From NCBI RefSeq assembly GCF_050908995.1, contig NC_135119.1, positions 4,650,001 to 4,714,000 of the forward strand: a stretch of 64,000 bases of DNA, in the 5' to 3' direction. The stretch comes from Andrena cerasifolii (taxonomy: Eukaryota > Arthropoda > Insecta > Hymenoptera > Andrenidae). Under the pieces are notes generated by a model. That model saw nothing but the letters and a program-made list of their open reading frames with translations, was not told the DNA's origin and searched no databases. The translations under genes and the position numbers were made by a program. Positions 45,115 through 56,766 of the stretch are shown piece after piece. Position 1 is the stretch's first letter. Every line of letters begins with the position of its first letter.

Positions 45115-46346
45115 ATAGAGAATATTATCCCAAAACACTTTTGCAAATTTTCCTGTGGAACCTAAAATTTACCTTAACCGAATTGCTGATGGAAGCTCAG
45201 CATACTTTCGTTTTCATTTGACTTTTACATTAAGAGTATCCCATTTTTAAATATACATGCAATGATATTCAGCAGCTCCTCCTCCCTTGTTTGTAACAAC
45301 ACGCAATCATAATTTTTCAAGGAGTTAAGCGTGCAGGCCCTTGGGAAACATGACGTTCCTGTAATCAGGATGAGCCAAGTGGCTTTTCCACGAAATTTTC
45401 AACTGAAATTTTTGAAACCGCTTATAAATTTAATGTATAAATTATTAGGTACTTACTGATACGGGTTCGAGGTATCCAGCTGATTTCCATAATACATTGA
45501 GGCACACTGACCAAAGTGGTGGACTGATGGCGAAATTATTATTATCGGCATCGGCACGCGTTTCCTGGTGAAGCCGTGTTCGCGTTCGTGAGTCGTGCAA
45601 GTGCTTTAAGTAGCGTTGGAGCGGCACGGTCACCTGCCTTCACGCTGGAGTGACTTGTAAATCACTCCACCAAAACTGGGGTACGTGCCGCAATGAGAGA
45701 CAAAGAAAGACCTCGGAAAAAAGGAAAGAAAACGTGATACTTAATTGAAGCAAAACAGTGCCAGCCGGGATAACTTTGCTTTTCTTATACCAATACGTTT
45801 ACAGCTATTTATCGCTATTTCCAGGTATATCAGCAGTTCTCTTCTGTAGGCAACATATCTATTTAATTCTAAAACGATAGTACTCACCGAAATACATTCT
45901 TGCATGATTATTGTTATTGATATCATCTTGGAATTAATATAATATAACAGTGCTATTGCAGTTAATATTGGTACTGTTGAAGATACGCTTGTAATAAATT
46001 AGTATAATGATGTATCACATAAGTCATTGAATTATTTTTTCACCACCAAAGATGTAAGAAAATTTTCGAGATGAAAGTTGAATAGAATTACTTTTCTTTG
46101 TGGTTATACTATTTCAGAGTATCCAAAATTACCACTTCTCCCTCAAATTTAATGAATGATTTATTTAAGTTCAATAAAATTGAAAAGTTATTCGTACAAA
46201 TCCTCAATGATTTGATGCATTGTTCCTGTAAAGAAGAATAGACGGTTAATTTTTTCGCAGCAATTCGATACTTGACACAATAAATTTAAGTAGTTACAGT
46301 AATTAATAATTCCACGATGTAACTGAAGAAAGTGCAGTACAAACAA
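45115..46346. other. Non-coding DNA
   Basis: No gene recognised. A GC-richer patch at 45.47-45.70 kb has a short minus frame without domain. Confidence 0.45.
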
Positions 46347-46704
46347 TGATGGTGCGCTACCAAAATCCGGTGACTTCTTAATTTTTTTAAGAAAATCTCG
46401 AATTTTTACAGACCACATCAGAGGTTTGCGCCGAAAGGACACATGTTCTACACATCCTGCAATTTTTTCCAAGTCGATTTGAACCCCAATTTGCTCGCAA
46501 TCAGGAAAAAATGAAGAGAAAAAAATATTCGAGAAAAACGTATTTAAAGTTTCTGGGCAAAGGCGACGCTATAGGTTGCGGCTTGACGTTTTTACCTGCA
46601 AATCTGCAATTTTGCGAAGTTTACTATAAACTGTATTGTATTCAGAAAAGATAGTACTTTCGGAAAATGCAATAAAAAATGGATTTTTCGAATGCCTAGT
46701 CCCC
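46347..46704. mobile_element. TTAA-flanked family F, half element
   Basis: Runs from the family's central point (ACAATGATGGTGCGCTACCA) outward to CGAATGCCTAGTCCCC, followed by TTAA (46705-46708). It aligns with one arm of 56169-56766 but not with a second arm, which is absent. The minus frame 46188-46472 comes from this arm. Confidence 0.8.
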
Positions 46705-46924
46705 TTAAGCATGCGGCATCCTCTACTAACCTAGTAACTTATAAAGGATGCCAAATGCTTAAGCATTTACTTAAGAATAAGTAACGACTATGAATACCGA
46801 GCTTAGTCTTCCGACTTTGCTTGAACGGATAGCTGGATATTGAGGTTCGCGTGCACAGTTGTAAGTATACATAAATACCTAGGTATATGTATAAGTAGTA
46901 TATGATTTTTGTAAAAATGACAGT

Positions 46925-47012
46925 AAGCGTGATAGCAGTATTAGGTTAGCTAGCAGTAATTCGGGTGACAGTATTAGGTTGGCTGGCAGCAATTGGGGTG
47001 TCAGTAATAGAT
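46925..47012. repeat. Imperfect ~36-bp tandem repeat
   Basis: AGTATTAGGTTAGCTAGCAG, AGTATTAGGTTGGCTGGCAG and a shorter third AGTAATAG follow each other, separated by TAATTCGGGTGAC / CAATTGGGGTGTC. About 2.3 copies. Confidence 0.75.
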
Positions 47013-47184
47013 CCCGAAATATATTTTTGAAATTGATAATTTTATACATAAAAATCGAAGTTTTAAGGTTCGGCAATTTTTTTTATCAAGTAAACATATT
47101 AAACATTAATAAATAACAAGGACAACATTATACATTTAGTCTATAAGTACAAAACTATAAGATAATGTCAGGGTAAACGCTTAA

Positions 47185-47916
47185 GGGGACCTTCCGGTAT
47201 AGAGACCAAAAAAATAGGTGATCTTTAGGAATTAATTAAAGGAAAACTACTGTATATAATTTAATGGGACTTTTTGCATTGTATTAAGGATGTCTTAAGT
47301 TATAGAAATATATTTTTTGTTTTATAATTACTTATTGCAGACGGCACTGAGGAGTCGTTAAAGTCAAGGCGTCAAAAAATTCATCCAAATCGGTGGAACC
47401 TGTAGCACCTAAACCATTGCTCTGAAGTAAAAAAACAATGGCAGATTATTGAAGCGCATGAAACTCGCTCGTGGACTAGACCAGAAAAAATTACAAAAAT
47501 TACATTTTTTTAGAAAACAACGACACTTGAAGTTTCAAATCACTTTCCCCCTATATTTCCGGCCTCTCAACGCCTTTAAAAATTATAAATTTTCATTTTT
47601 GTTTTAATTTTACTGGTCTACCCACGAGCCAGAAGTATATTCTTAAAAATAAAAAAAGTTTCAGTCGAATCGGAAAATAACTTTTGGAGATACAGGTCCC
47701 ACCGTTTTGGGAACTCTGTTTCGAGAAAAACGCGTTTAAAGTTTTACGTGGGCGCCGAGTCGTCAGGTATTACCCATGCATTTCCCGCTACTCAAATGCC
47801 TATAACTCCGGGAATTTTACGAATTTAAAAAAAATCCTTTTAAACACATATTCCTAATAGGTTGAAAATTCGAAAAATGAAATAAAAAAAATCGATTTTT
47901 AGACCTAAACCTCTCC
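47185..47916 (+). mobile_element. TTAA-flanked element, family E
   Basis: Flanked by TTAA on both sides (47181-47184, 47917-47920). Starts GGGGACCTTCCGGTATAGAG, ends AGACCTAAACCTCTCC. 732 bp, against 731 bp for the copy at 21257, with the same internal order. Confidence 0.9.
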
Positions 47917-47920
47917 TTAA

Positions 47921-48880
47921 AGCACCAGTAATTGGGTCCTCCACCCTACTTCAGACTACGAAATCGTGTATATTTCAAGCACGATATTAAACAGCAATGG
48001 GGTTGATCACGTAGATATTTTGTGTCTGGCCAGCCGCGGCATGTTTGCCAGACGAGTGCGGTTAATTAATTAACAGCCTATGCGAACGCGACAAAATTCT
48101 GCGTCCAAGGTCAAGAAAGAGTCATTTGCCGATCGTCCTTGACACTGCAAGGCGGAATTGTATTTTCGTAACTATAGGAGTCTCGTTGCAGAGTCCGGTT
48201 TTGCACTCGGAATTCTTTTGTCGGTGCGCGAAGTCGAAGCACGCGTGCTGCACGTGCCCTGCTGCAGACGTGACTCGGTCAGCATTTCGTCTTATATTTA
48301 GTTAAGCATCTTATTTTGCCCTGGTCGCACCCTGAAAAACGAAGCCGTTGTGCTCGCCTGCTCCTTACGGTAGTCCAGGCTTGAAATTGCATCGGCCCAC
48401 TGCATAAGTCTGACCTAAATATCTCGTTTAATATTCTTGATGATTATTGGTCACATTTTACATCTCATAAAGCTGTCCGCTTTTTTTTTTCAGTCAAGAA
48501 AGCTAATTGAGAAGCCAACGGCCTCTGAGTACTCCCTAATGAATGGGACCAACCTGAACTTATTTGAAGCGGACTGACCAAACGGGCAGTAACGCAGATA
48601 TACTTTTAAACATAAGATTTACTTGTTCTCGTTTTAAAACTGTGCTTTTATTATATATACATGATCTCAGATGTGCTATTTATTTAAACGGAAGCCCTTT
48701 GATAAAGCAATATACAGCAGTGTATACACTGAGAAATGAAGCACAGATTAGAAAATTACATACATATTTCGCAATATGGTGGCAGAATAAGTCACACAGA
48801 GATAAGCACATAAAAGCTAACGTAAAACGAAATAGCAGCTAGTTACATATATGATTAATAACTCTAGTTCTAAATAGGTT
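47921..48880. other. Non-coding DNA with GC-richer part 48.0-48.4 kb
   Basis: The 92-codon frame 48564-48842 has no domain. A long pyrimidine tract ending CAG at 48493 is noted separately. Confidence 0.45.
48494..48577 (+). CDS. Very weak exon candidate after a strong acceptor
   Basis: CCGCTTTTTTTTTTCAG ends at 48493, a textbook polypyrimidine tract plus AG. The phase-0 frame that follows stays open for 27 codons (SRKLIEKPTASEY at the start, LFEAD at the end) to TGA at 48575. Its phase agrees with the donor at 15261, but a phase match is expected one time in three and 27 open codons is unremarkable. I report it only as the best acceptor seen downstream. Confidence 0.1.
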   Translation, partial: SRKLIEKPTASEYSLMNGTNLNLFEAD

Positions 48881-48891
48881 ATCTAGTTCTA

Positions 48892-51800
48892 GGCTAGAAC
48901 TGAAAATTTGAAAATCTAATATCCGATTTCTGGAGGGTAAGCGGATTCATAGACCTTCTAAAATTTAGTTTATTCCCTAAAGTGGGGGTGGTCAAATTTA
49001 GTAATTTAATTGACGTAGTTTAATTTCTATGATCTGAGGCGTTGGCTAGAACTGAAAATTTGAAAATCTTGAATCCGATTTCTGGAGGGTAAGCGGATTC
49101 CTAGACTTTCTTATGTTTAGTTTATTCCCTAAAGTGGGGGTGGTCAAATTTAGTAATTTAATTGACGTAGTTTAATTTCTTTGATCTGAAGCGTTGGCTA
49201 GAACTGAAAATTTGAAAATCTGGAATCCGATTTCTGGAGGGTAAGCGGATTCCTAGACTTTCTAAAATTTAGTTTATTCCCTAAAGTGGGGGTGATCAAA
49301 TTTAGTAATTTAATTGACGTAGTTTAATTTCTTTGATCTGAGGCGTTGGCTAGAACTGAAAATTTGAAAATCTGGAATCCGATTTCTGGAGGGTAAGCGG
49401 ATTCCTAGACTTTCTAAAATTTAGTTTATTCCCTAAAGTGGGGGTGGTCAAATTTAGTAATTTAATTGACGTAGTTTAATTTCTTTGATCTGAGGCGTTG
49501 GCTAAAACTGAAAATTTGAAAATCTGGAATCCGATTTCTGGAGGGTAAGCGGATTCCTAGACTTTCTAAAATTTAGTTTATTCCCTAAAGTGGGGGTGGT
49601 CAAATTTAGTAATTTAATTGACGTAGTTTAATTTCTATGATCTGAGGCGTTGGCTAGAACTGAAAATTTGAAAATCTTGAATCCGATTTCTGGAGGGTAA
49701 GCGGATTCCTAGACTTTCTTATGTTTAGTTTATTCCCTAAAGTGGGGGTGGTCAAATTTAGTAATTTAATTGACGTAGTTTAATTTCTTTGATCTGAAGC
49801 GTTGGCTAGAACTGAAAATTTGAAAATCTGGAATCCGATTTCTGGAGGGTAAGCGGATTCCTAGACTTTCTAAAATTTAGTTTATTCCCTAAAGTGGGGG
49901 TGATCAAATTTAGTAATTTAATTGACGTAGTTTAATTTCTTTGATCTGAGGCGTTGGCTAGAACTGAAAATTTGAAAATCTGGAATCCGATTTCTGGAGG
50001 GTAAGCGGATTCCTAGACTTTCTAAAATTTAGTTTATTCCCTAAAGTGGGGGTGGTCAAATTTAGTAATTTAATTGACGTAGTTTAATTTCTTTGATCTG
50101 AGGCGTTGGCTAAAACTGAAAATTTGAAAATCTGGAATCCGATTTCTGGAGGGTAAGCGGATTCCTAGACTTTCTAAAATTTAGTTTATTCCCTAAAGTG
50201 GGGGTGGTCAAATTTAGTAATTTAATTGACGTAGTTTAATTTCTATGATCTGAGGCGTTGGCTAGAACTGAAAATTTGAAAATCTTGAATCCGATTTCTG
50301 GAGGGTAAGCGGATTCCTAGACTTTCTTATGTTTAGTTTATTCCCTAAAGTGGGGGTGGTCAAATTTAGTAATTTAATTGACGTAGTTTAATTTCTTTGA
50401 TCTGAAGCGTTGGCTAGAACTGAAAATTTGAAAATCTGGAATCCGATTTCTGGAGGGTAAGCGGATTCCTAGACTTTCTAAAATTTAGTTTATTCCCTAA
50501 AGTGGGGGTGATCAAATTTAGTAATTTAATTGACGTAGTTTAATTTCTTTGATCTGAGGCGTTGGCTAGAACTGAAAATTTGAAAATCTGGAATCCGATT
50601 TCTGGAGGGTAAGCGGATTCCTAGACTTTCTAAAATTTAGTTTATTCCCTAAAGTGGGGGTGGTCAAATTTAGTAATTTAATTGACGTAGTTTAATTTCT
50701 TTGATCTGAGGCGTTGGCTAGAACTGAAAATTTGAAAATCTGGAATCCGATTTCTGGAGGGTAAGCGGATTCCTAGACTTTCTAAAATTTAGTTTATTCC
50801 CTAAAGTGGGGGTGGTCAAATTTAGTAATTTAATTGACGTAGTTTAATTTCTATGATCTGAGGCGTTGGCTAGAACTGAAAATTTGAAAATCTTGAATCC
50901 GATTTCTGGAGGGTAAGCGGATTCCTAGACTTTCTTATGTTTAGTTTATTCCCTAAAGTGGGGGTGGTCAAATTTAGTAATTTAATTGACGTAGTTTAAT
51001 TTCTTTGATCTGAAGCGTTGGCTAGAACTGAAAATTTGAAAATCTGGAATCCGATTTCTGGAGGGTAAGCGGATTCCTAGACTTTCTAAAATTTAGTTTA
51101 TTCCCTAAAGTGGGGGTGATCAAATTTAGTAATTTAATTGACGTAGTTTAATTTCTTTGATCTGAGGCGTTGGCTAGAACTGAAAATTTGAAAATCTGGA
51201 ATCCGATTTCTGGAGGGTAAGCGGATTCCTAGACTTTCTAAAATTTAGTTTATTCCCTAAAGTGGGGGTGGTCAAATTTAGTAATTTAATTGACGTAGTT
51301 TAATTTCTTTGATCTGAGGCGTTGGCTAGAACTGAAAATTTGAAAATCTGGAATCCGATTTCTGGAGGGTAAGCGGATTCCTAGACTTTCTAAAATTTAG
51401 TTTATTCCCTAAAGTGGGGGGTGGTCAAATTTAGTAATTTAATTGACGTAGTTTAATTTCTTTGATTTGAGGCGTTGGCTAGAACTGAAAATTTGAAAAT
51501 CTGGAATCCGATTTCTGTAGGGTAAACGGATTCCTAGACTTTCTTAAATTTAGTTTATTCCCTAAAGTGGGGGTGGTCAAATTTAGTAATTTAATTGACG
51601 TAGTTTAATTTCTTTGATTTGAGGCGTTGGCTAGAACTGAAAATTTGAAAATCTGGAATCCGATTTCTGTAGGGTAAACGGATTCCTAGACTTTCTTAAA
51701 TTTAGTTTATTCCCTAAAGTGGGGGTGGTCAAATTTAGTAATTTAATTAACGTAGTTTAATTTCTTTGATCTGAGGCGTTGGCTAGAACTGAAAATTTGA

Positions 51801-51981
51801 AAATCTGGAATCCGATTTCTGTAGGGTAAGCGGATTCCTAGACTTTCTAAAATTTAGTTTATTCCCTAAAGTGGGGGTGGTCAAATTTAGTAATTTAATT
51901 GACGCAGTTTAATTTCTTTGATCTGAGGCGTTGGCTAGAACTGAAAATTTGAAAATCTGGAATCCGATTTCTGGAGGGTAA
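48892..51981. repeat. 152-bp satellite, ~20 copies, with 4-mer higher-order repeat
   Basis: Monomers recur every 152 bp (GTTGGCTAGAACTGAAAATT at 49041, 49193, 49345, 49497 and so on to 51930), with one inserted G near 51420. Diagnostic variants recur every four monomers (608 bp): type a has CTTGAATCCG plus CTTATGTTTAG and ends GATCTGAAGC; type b has GGTGATCAAA; type d ends CTATGATCTGAGG. Four such blocks run from 49041 to about 51472. The last three monomers carry CTGTAGGGTAAACGG-type variants. No frame of significance. Confidence 0.97.
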
Positions 51982-52470
51982 AAAACGTTCATACGGTTTA
52001 TCGGATTGTATTTACCCATTAGAGTACGATGATGTTCTACATATAAGAGTGAACGGTGCCTAAGTTGTTTAGAAGGGATATGTAATCTGAAGAGTTGTAG
52101 AATTTCAGGGCACTTAATAACGTGATTAATAATCTTATAACTAAAAAATAAATCCGCTATGAATCGACGTCTTTCAAGTGTCGGTATTCGTAATTTACAG
52201 AGGAGAGGCACATAATTATTAGTATAAGCAAAAGTGTACGACGGGCCACCAAGTTTGTACCCAGTGAAGTGAAGAAATTTATGCTGGACACGTTCGAGTA
52301 ATATGGAAAGGTTCTTAAAGTACGGATTCCAGATAATAGAGCAATATTCCAGATGTGGTCAAACCAGCGACACGTATAAAAGTTTGATAGATCTAATATT
52401 GATAAGATTACGCGAAACCCGAAATATAAGACCCAAAATCTTAAGAGCCTTTCCCACTACCCATACAGCA
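51982..52470 (-). pseudogene. Non-LTR retrotransposon (LINE) reverse-transcriptase ORF, C-terminal fragment
   Basis: Read on the minus strand, the segment from about 52470 down encodes ALKILGLIFRVSRNLINI and KLLYVSLV, then a stop where Arg is usual, then PHLEYCSIIWNPYFK, LERVQHKFL, then after a frame change LCKLRIPTLERRRFIADL, FSYKIINHVIKCPE and RSLLYVEHHRT...NPINRM. This is the typical end of the reverse-transcriptase ORF of Jockey/CR1-like arthropod LINEs (thumb and connection region after the catalytic domain). The catalytic part is missing, there is at least one in-frame stop and a frame change, and the ORF runs straight into the satellite, so the 3' end is lost. It is a dead fragment. 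Confidence 0.85.
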
Positions 52471-52474
52471 AACT

Positions 52475-52635
52475 TCGTGGCGGCAACGTTGCAGGATGGT
52501 TGCAGTAACCTTGCAGTGTTGCATGGTTGCAGCGCAATGTGGATGTAACGTTGCCGCGACGTTGCCGTGCAACATTGCACGGGGCGGGCATAGGATTATT
52601 GCTGCATAGTTGCACCAATGTTGCGGTGCAATATA
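52475..52635. repeat. GTTGC-rich cryptic repeat
   Basis: Irregular clustering of GTTGC, GCAAC and GTTGCA motifs (CGGCAACGTTGCAGG, GTTGCAGTAACCTTGCAGTG, ACGTTGCCGCGACGTTGCCG). No fixed period. It abuts the LINE fragment. Confidence 0.7.
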
Positions 52636-52730
52636 ACATTCAATAAATGAATTAAGTTTGAAAGTGTACATGTTAAACTAGTTGCGGTAATTTTTGCGAT
52701 GGAAAATATACATAAATAAAAAAAAAATAT

Positions 52731-53122
52731 GAGCGATCTCTCGGCAGCGATTTTTTTTGTCAGTAGTTTGCGGTGAACATTCTAATTCTGACCTGGTTCA
52801 TCTGAAATAAAAAATTCGCGGGAATTTAGTTAGTATATTGGATTATCTTGTCCTTAATCGTTTATTATCCCAAGATATTAATTTGCTACAAAATGGCAAC
52901 TTCTCATAGCAAAAGTACCGATTTTCACCACAGAATCGCGCTCATGTTTCATCATTTTCCATCTGTAAAATAACAACTACACAACGGAAATGAAAAAATC
53001 AAGGTTAAGAACAAGCTAATCTAATATACTGACTAAATTTGGTCGAATTTTTTATTTCTGATGAACCAGGTCGTAGCTATAGTGATCACCGTAATAAAAA
53101 AAGCGCTGTCGGGAGATCGCTT
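52731..53122. mobile_element. Palindromic MITE
   Basis: GAGCGATCTCTCGGCAGCG at the left and CGCTGTCGGGAGATCGCTT at the right; the arms continue through GACCTGGTTCATCTGAAATA / TTTCTGATGAACCAGGTC, AAAAATTCG / CGAATTTTT and TTAGTATATTGGATTA / TAATCTAATATACTGA. Arm length about 130 bp, spacer about 110 bp. Target duplication not resolved. Confidence 0.8.
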
Positions 53123-53123
53123 A

Positions 53124-53540
53124 TAATTCCATTACTTATTTACTTATCGCATTGCAAAAAAAAACTACAACAACTTTGAAATATATACTTTCGAATATAC
53201 TACCGTTAATTTAAAAAGAAGTCTTCAAATTGAAGAAAAAAAATCCCGAATATACTTGCGTTTTCAGACCTTGCAGGTAGGCATAACCCCTTAATATTTG
53301 ATCAGTTCTAAATTTAATAAGAAATCGTCAAAGTTACTATGAAACTGCACTTCGTGATAGCGAAGAATTGTTTTAGGAAAGGTTCCACCATTTTTTAAGT
53401 ATATAATTTATGGAAATTTTTATACTCACTTTTGAGAAATATGAAACTCGTGTACGCTCTTTTAGTGATCCCCTTAATGTAATTCAAAGCAAATCCAGAG
53501 ACATAATAGTATACAACTAATTTAATCTGTACCCCTTAAT
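53124..53540. other. Non-coding DNA
   Basis: Nothing recognised. Confidence 0.5.
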
Positions 53541-53543
53541 CTA

Positions 53544-53848
53544 GGTGACTACTATAGCTAATAAGCTTTTTATACGTCTAGCCAGACACCCGTCCATCTA
53601 TTGGTTCTAAACTGTCCATCTACTAGCCCTATAGTCCATCTACTGGTGATACGGGCTATGAGTAGAATTTTCATCATTTTATGCTTAAATACATTAATTC
53701 TTTTACTTACACTAATTTTTCTCTTCAAATTTATACATTTTTACGTGCAAAGTTTTTGATTTTTGTCTAACACAACAGATGTTTCTAAGAAACACCTTGA
53801 TGTAAACATCGGAATCCGCTAAACCATCCATCTACTGGCCTGCTTACC
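53544..53848. mobile_element. Decayed TA-flanked element with repeated CCATCTACTGG
   Basis: The right end CCATCTACTGGCCTGCTTACCC is followed by TA (read piecewise); its complement, GGGTAAGC...CCAGTAGATGG, resembles the GGGTAAAC...CCAGTGAATG ends elsewhere. TCCATCTACTGG or close variants occur four times (53593, 53615, 53635, 53826). The left end (GGTGACTAC after TA) matches only weakly. Confidence 0.5.
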
Positions 53849-53850
53849 CT

Positions 53851-56160
53851 AGTAGAACAATTGAAACAATAGGAACAGGTTCCAGAATTTATTTATCTAT
53901 AAACGAAATAGTAATTTGCAATATTGTCAGCAGCGAGAATACTTCCACCCTTCTGTAAATAAAATTCTACTGTGCATCCTCGACATACTTTAATTTGTGC
54001 CACAAATCCTCATTCATCCTATATGACTGTGATTAAACAACTTTCCAAAATGATACTGTAAATGGAATGACTGAATCGTACTAATTACTACATAGAACTA
54101 AATCGTTGCAAGACAAGGTGGGACCTATTGGATTAGAGGGGGTCCTGATTCTTCCGATAGCTGCCTTAGTACTGTTTATTGACATATCTGCTCTGTTTTC
54201 ATTTGCTTTAATCGGGATTATCCTGTACAGCTGTCTCCGTCTTACTCGCCTTAGTTGTCTTAAAATTCCTATGGGCTTATATCCAGGGTATCAGGTTTTG
54301 GACTTTTTTCGTACGCTTATACATTGGATGCTTGCCGTATGCCAGGGTGGACCACCAGATGGTCCACGATCGTCTGGTTCGGCGGCTCTGCCATCTGATG
54401 CCGAACTTTCGCATTGTTTCTTCGTGCGCCGAATTGGTCGTGAAATAAATTCTGCAAGTACGAACTGTGGACATGTTCTTCTGTCTATCTGTTCAGTCCT
54501 GGGGTGTGTGAGGAAGAAAGGGATATAGTCATCTAACAAGCTTCCTAACCTTGACACCGTAGCAATTATTCGGCCCAGCTGATCGATAATTCATTCGTGT
54601 TCTAAAAAGATATGCTACCACAAGGCTGAACCTAACTTATTTCGTAAATAGCAGACGCTTCATGTATGCAACATCCACATTGACAGCCAATAGATGTACG
54701 TTGCGCGCTCAGAATTCGCGTAATACAATACCTAGGTATATTTGAATTTGATCGAACGATCTGTTTAAGATAGAAAGGGTTGGTTTTGCTTCTGTACTTT
54801 TTAATATTTTCATCGATAAGGAGTGGGTGTTTTATACCTGCCAGACTCTTGTTTAACCTTGTACGTGAGCTATTTTCGATCTCCAAGATTAAAGTTTTCT
54901 CATTGATTGACCTCTAGAATTTGCTTTGTGAACACTGTTTCTTGGCAGTTGCGTGTAAAGTGAGTTTTCGAAATCAGATTTCAGGGGAGTTCGAATAATT
55001 CGATCAATTGAAAGCGACTATTATTATTTTTAATTTCGACCCTGCTAATCTTTTACAAGTCGCAACGATAATATTTATAGGCAAAGTAGATAACACGAAA
55101 GCTTGCTGTATACCAACCAGGAAAATCGGTTCTATCTGTTATATCCGAAAACGTCAGCTGAGTAATTATTGGGACTAGCAACTAAGGGTTGAAGGTGAAC
55201 TAAAGTTTACTATACGCAATAGAATAGTAGCCACCCAAGTTGTATTGTTCCAAGCACTGTTCCGCTCGTGTGGTGGAAATATGTCTCCCGATTTAACAAC
55301 TTCGTGGAGGTAATTAAGTCCTCAAGGATCGATGTTTATTTACGTACAAATGTAATTACGTTGCATACCGCAACTTGCTTACGAGACGTCGAAAGAAGTT
55401 AATTACATGTCACTTCCAATGCTCGGCTGAATTCGCGCAGGAAAACCGGTAGGACGGTGCTCTTTCGAGGTCGATTTCTAACATCATGGTGGGTCCCTCC
55501 AGCGTGTGCTAATTTCGTCATGCACCATCACGACAGGTATGAGCCTCCCTCACGCTAACATCGCTGGAGCCCCCGACCGCGATCGAGTTGGGTATCATTA
55601 AAGCTCTCCAGAATGAGAGGCGAGTATCTATTAAAAGGCAGCCAATTTCTATCGCCAGGATAGATAATAATAGCCGCGTAGTCATGGGTTACACCATAAA
55701 GTCTCCTGTAAACCGCAACGGTTTTACACTCGCGCCGAGCCAGCCTTTTCGTCGCCCTTTTTTCGCTTTGCGCTACGGATGCTCGCTTCTTCTTCGCGTC
55801 CAGAAAGATCGTAAACGACATAAATGTTACCCAATAGGTACTTACCACGGTTGCCTTCCACTTTCCCCCTTCGTTCTTGGTAGTATCCACCCCAGGCTGG
55901 CTTTCGCGGGCAGCGCCTTCGCTGTTGGCACCAACGCTTCATTTCTGGTGACCACCCATTATTGTTTATTCCCATGGAACGATAGGTGAACATTTTGCGT
56001 TTCTTTTTGCGTATAGGCGTCTTTGATGACATGTGGCTGGCGGTCGGGCGAGTGTTTATAGTTATATCTTTTGTGCTGTCCCTTTTCGGATCTACTCCAC
56101 TACGAGATATTACGGTGCAGCGAACCTTTCATTCACTTGCTTCTTCTCTCTGGTGGAGTC
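53851..56160. other. Non-coding DNA with GC-richer island 55.4-56.0 kb
   Basis: No repeat family member recognised. Overlapping frames on both strands of the island (55555-55890 minus, 55588-55989 plus) show no domain. A possible small frame at 54106 is listed separately. Confidence 0.4.
54106..54528 (+). CDS. Candidate ORF with two hydrophobic stretches, unknown
   Basis: A 140-codon frame starting at a TTG-type position; the first internal ATG lies about 55 codons in. The first 50 residues are hydrophobic (ILPIAALVLFIDISALFSF then ALIGIILYSCL), like membrane segments, followed by a Ser/Gly/Pro part and a Cys-containing tail. An 8-bp perfect hairpin (GTGGACCA-CCAGA-TGGTCCAC, near 54349) lies within it. 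Opposite-strand frames overlap and no splice signals clearly support it. Function unknown; chance is likely. Confidence 0.12.
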   Translation: MQDKVGPIGLEGVLILPIAALVLFIDISALFSFALIGIILYSCLRLTRLSCLKIPMGLYPGYQVLDFFRTLIHWMLAVCQGGPPDGPRSSGSAALPSDAELSHCFFVRRIGREINSASTNCGHVLLSICSVLGCVRKKGI

Positions 56161-56168
56161 GGGTTTAA

Positions 56169-56766
56169 GGGGACTAGGCAGTCGAAAAATCGATTTTTAT
56201 AGCATTTTTCGAAAGTACTATCTTTTCTGAATAAAATGCCGCTTGGTTTATAGTAAAATTCGCAAAATTGTAGATTTGTTTTTCTCGAATAGATTTTTCT
56301 CCTAATTTTTTCCTGATTGCGAACGAATTGAGGTTCAAATCGACTTGGAAAAAATTACAGGATGTGTAGAATATGTGTCATTTCGGCGCAAACCTCTGAT
56401 ATGGCCTGTCAAAATTCGAGATTTTCATAAAAAAATTAAGAAGTCACCGGATTTTGGTAGCGCACCATCATTGTTTGTGCGCTACCGAAGTCCGGTGACT
56501 TCTCAAATTTTTTATGAATTTTTCCATATCGATCTGAACCTCAATTCGTTCGCAACCAGGGAAAAAGTGAAGGGAAAAAATATTGGAGGAAAACGCGTTT
56601 AAAGTTTCTAAAGGCGAAGGCGACGCTATAGGTTGCCGCTTGACGTTTTTAGCTGCCAAATCTACAATTTTGCGAATTTTACTATAAACCAAGCGGCATT
56701 TTACTCAGAAAAGATAGTACTTTCGGAAAATGCAATAAAAATCGATTTTTCGACTGCCTAGTCCCC
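56169..56766. mobile_element. TTAA-flanked palindromic element, family F
   Basis: Flanked by TTAA on both sides (56165-56168, 56767-56770). Ends GGGGACTAGGCAGTCGAAAA and TTTTTCGACTGCCTAGTCCCC, arms pairing through ACTATCTTTTCTGA, GCCGCTTGGTTTATAGTAAA and its complement, to a central stem GAAGTCACCGGA / TCCGGTGACTTC with GTAGCGCAC / GCGCTAC. The right arm lacks ~60 bp present in the left arm and in 46347-46704 (the GGTTTGCGCCGAAA block). The frame 56345-56602 is arm-derived. Confidence 0.9.

Noticed and set aside
45468..45490. tRNA B-box-like GGTTCGAGG
   Set aside because: No A-box, acceptor stem or cloverleaf can be drawn around it.
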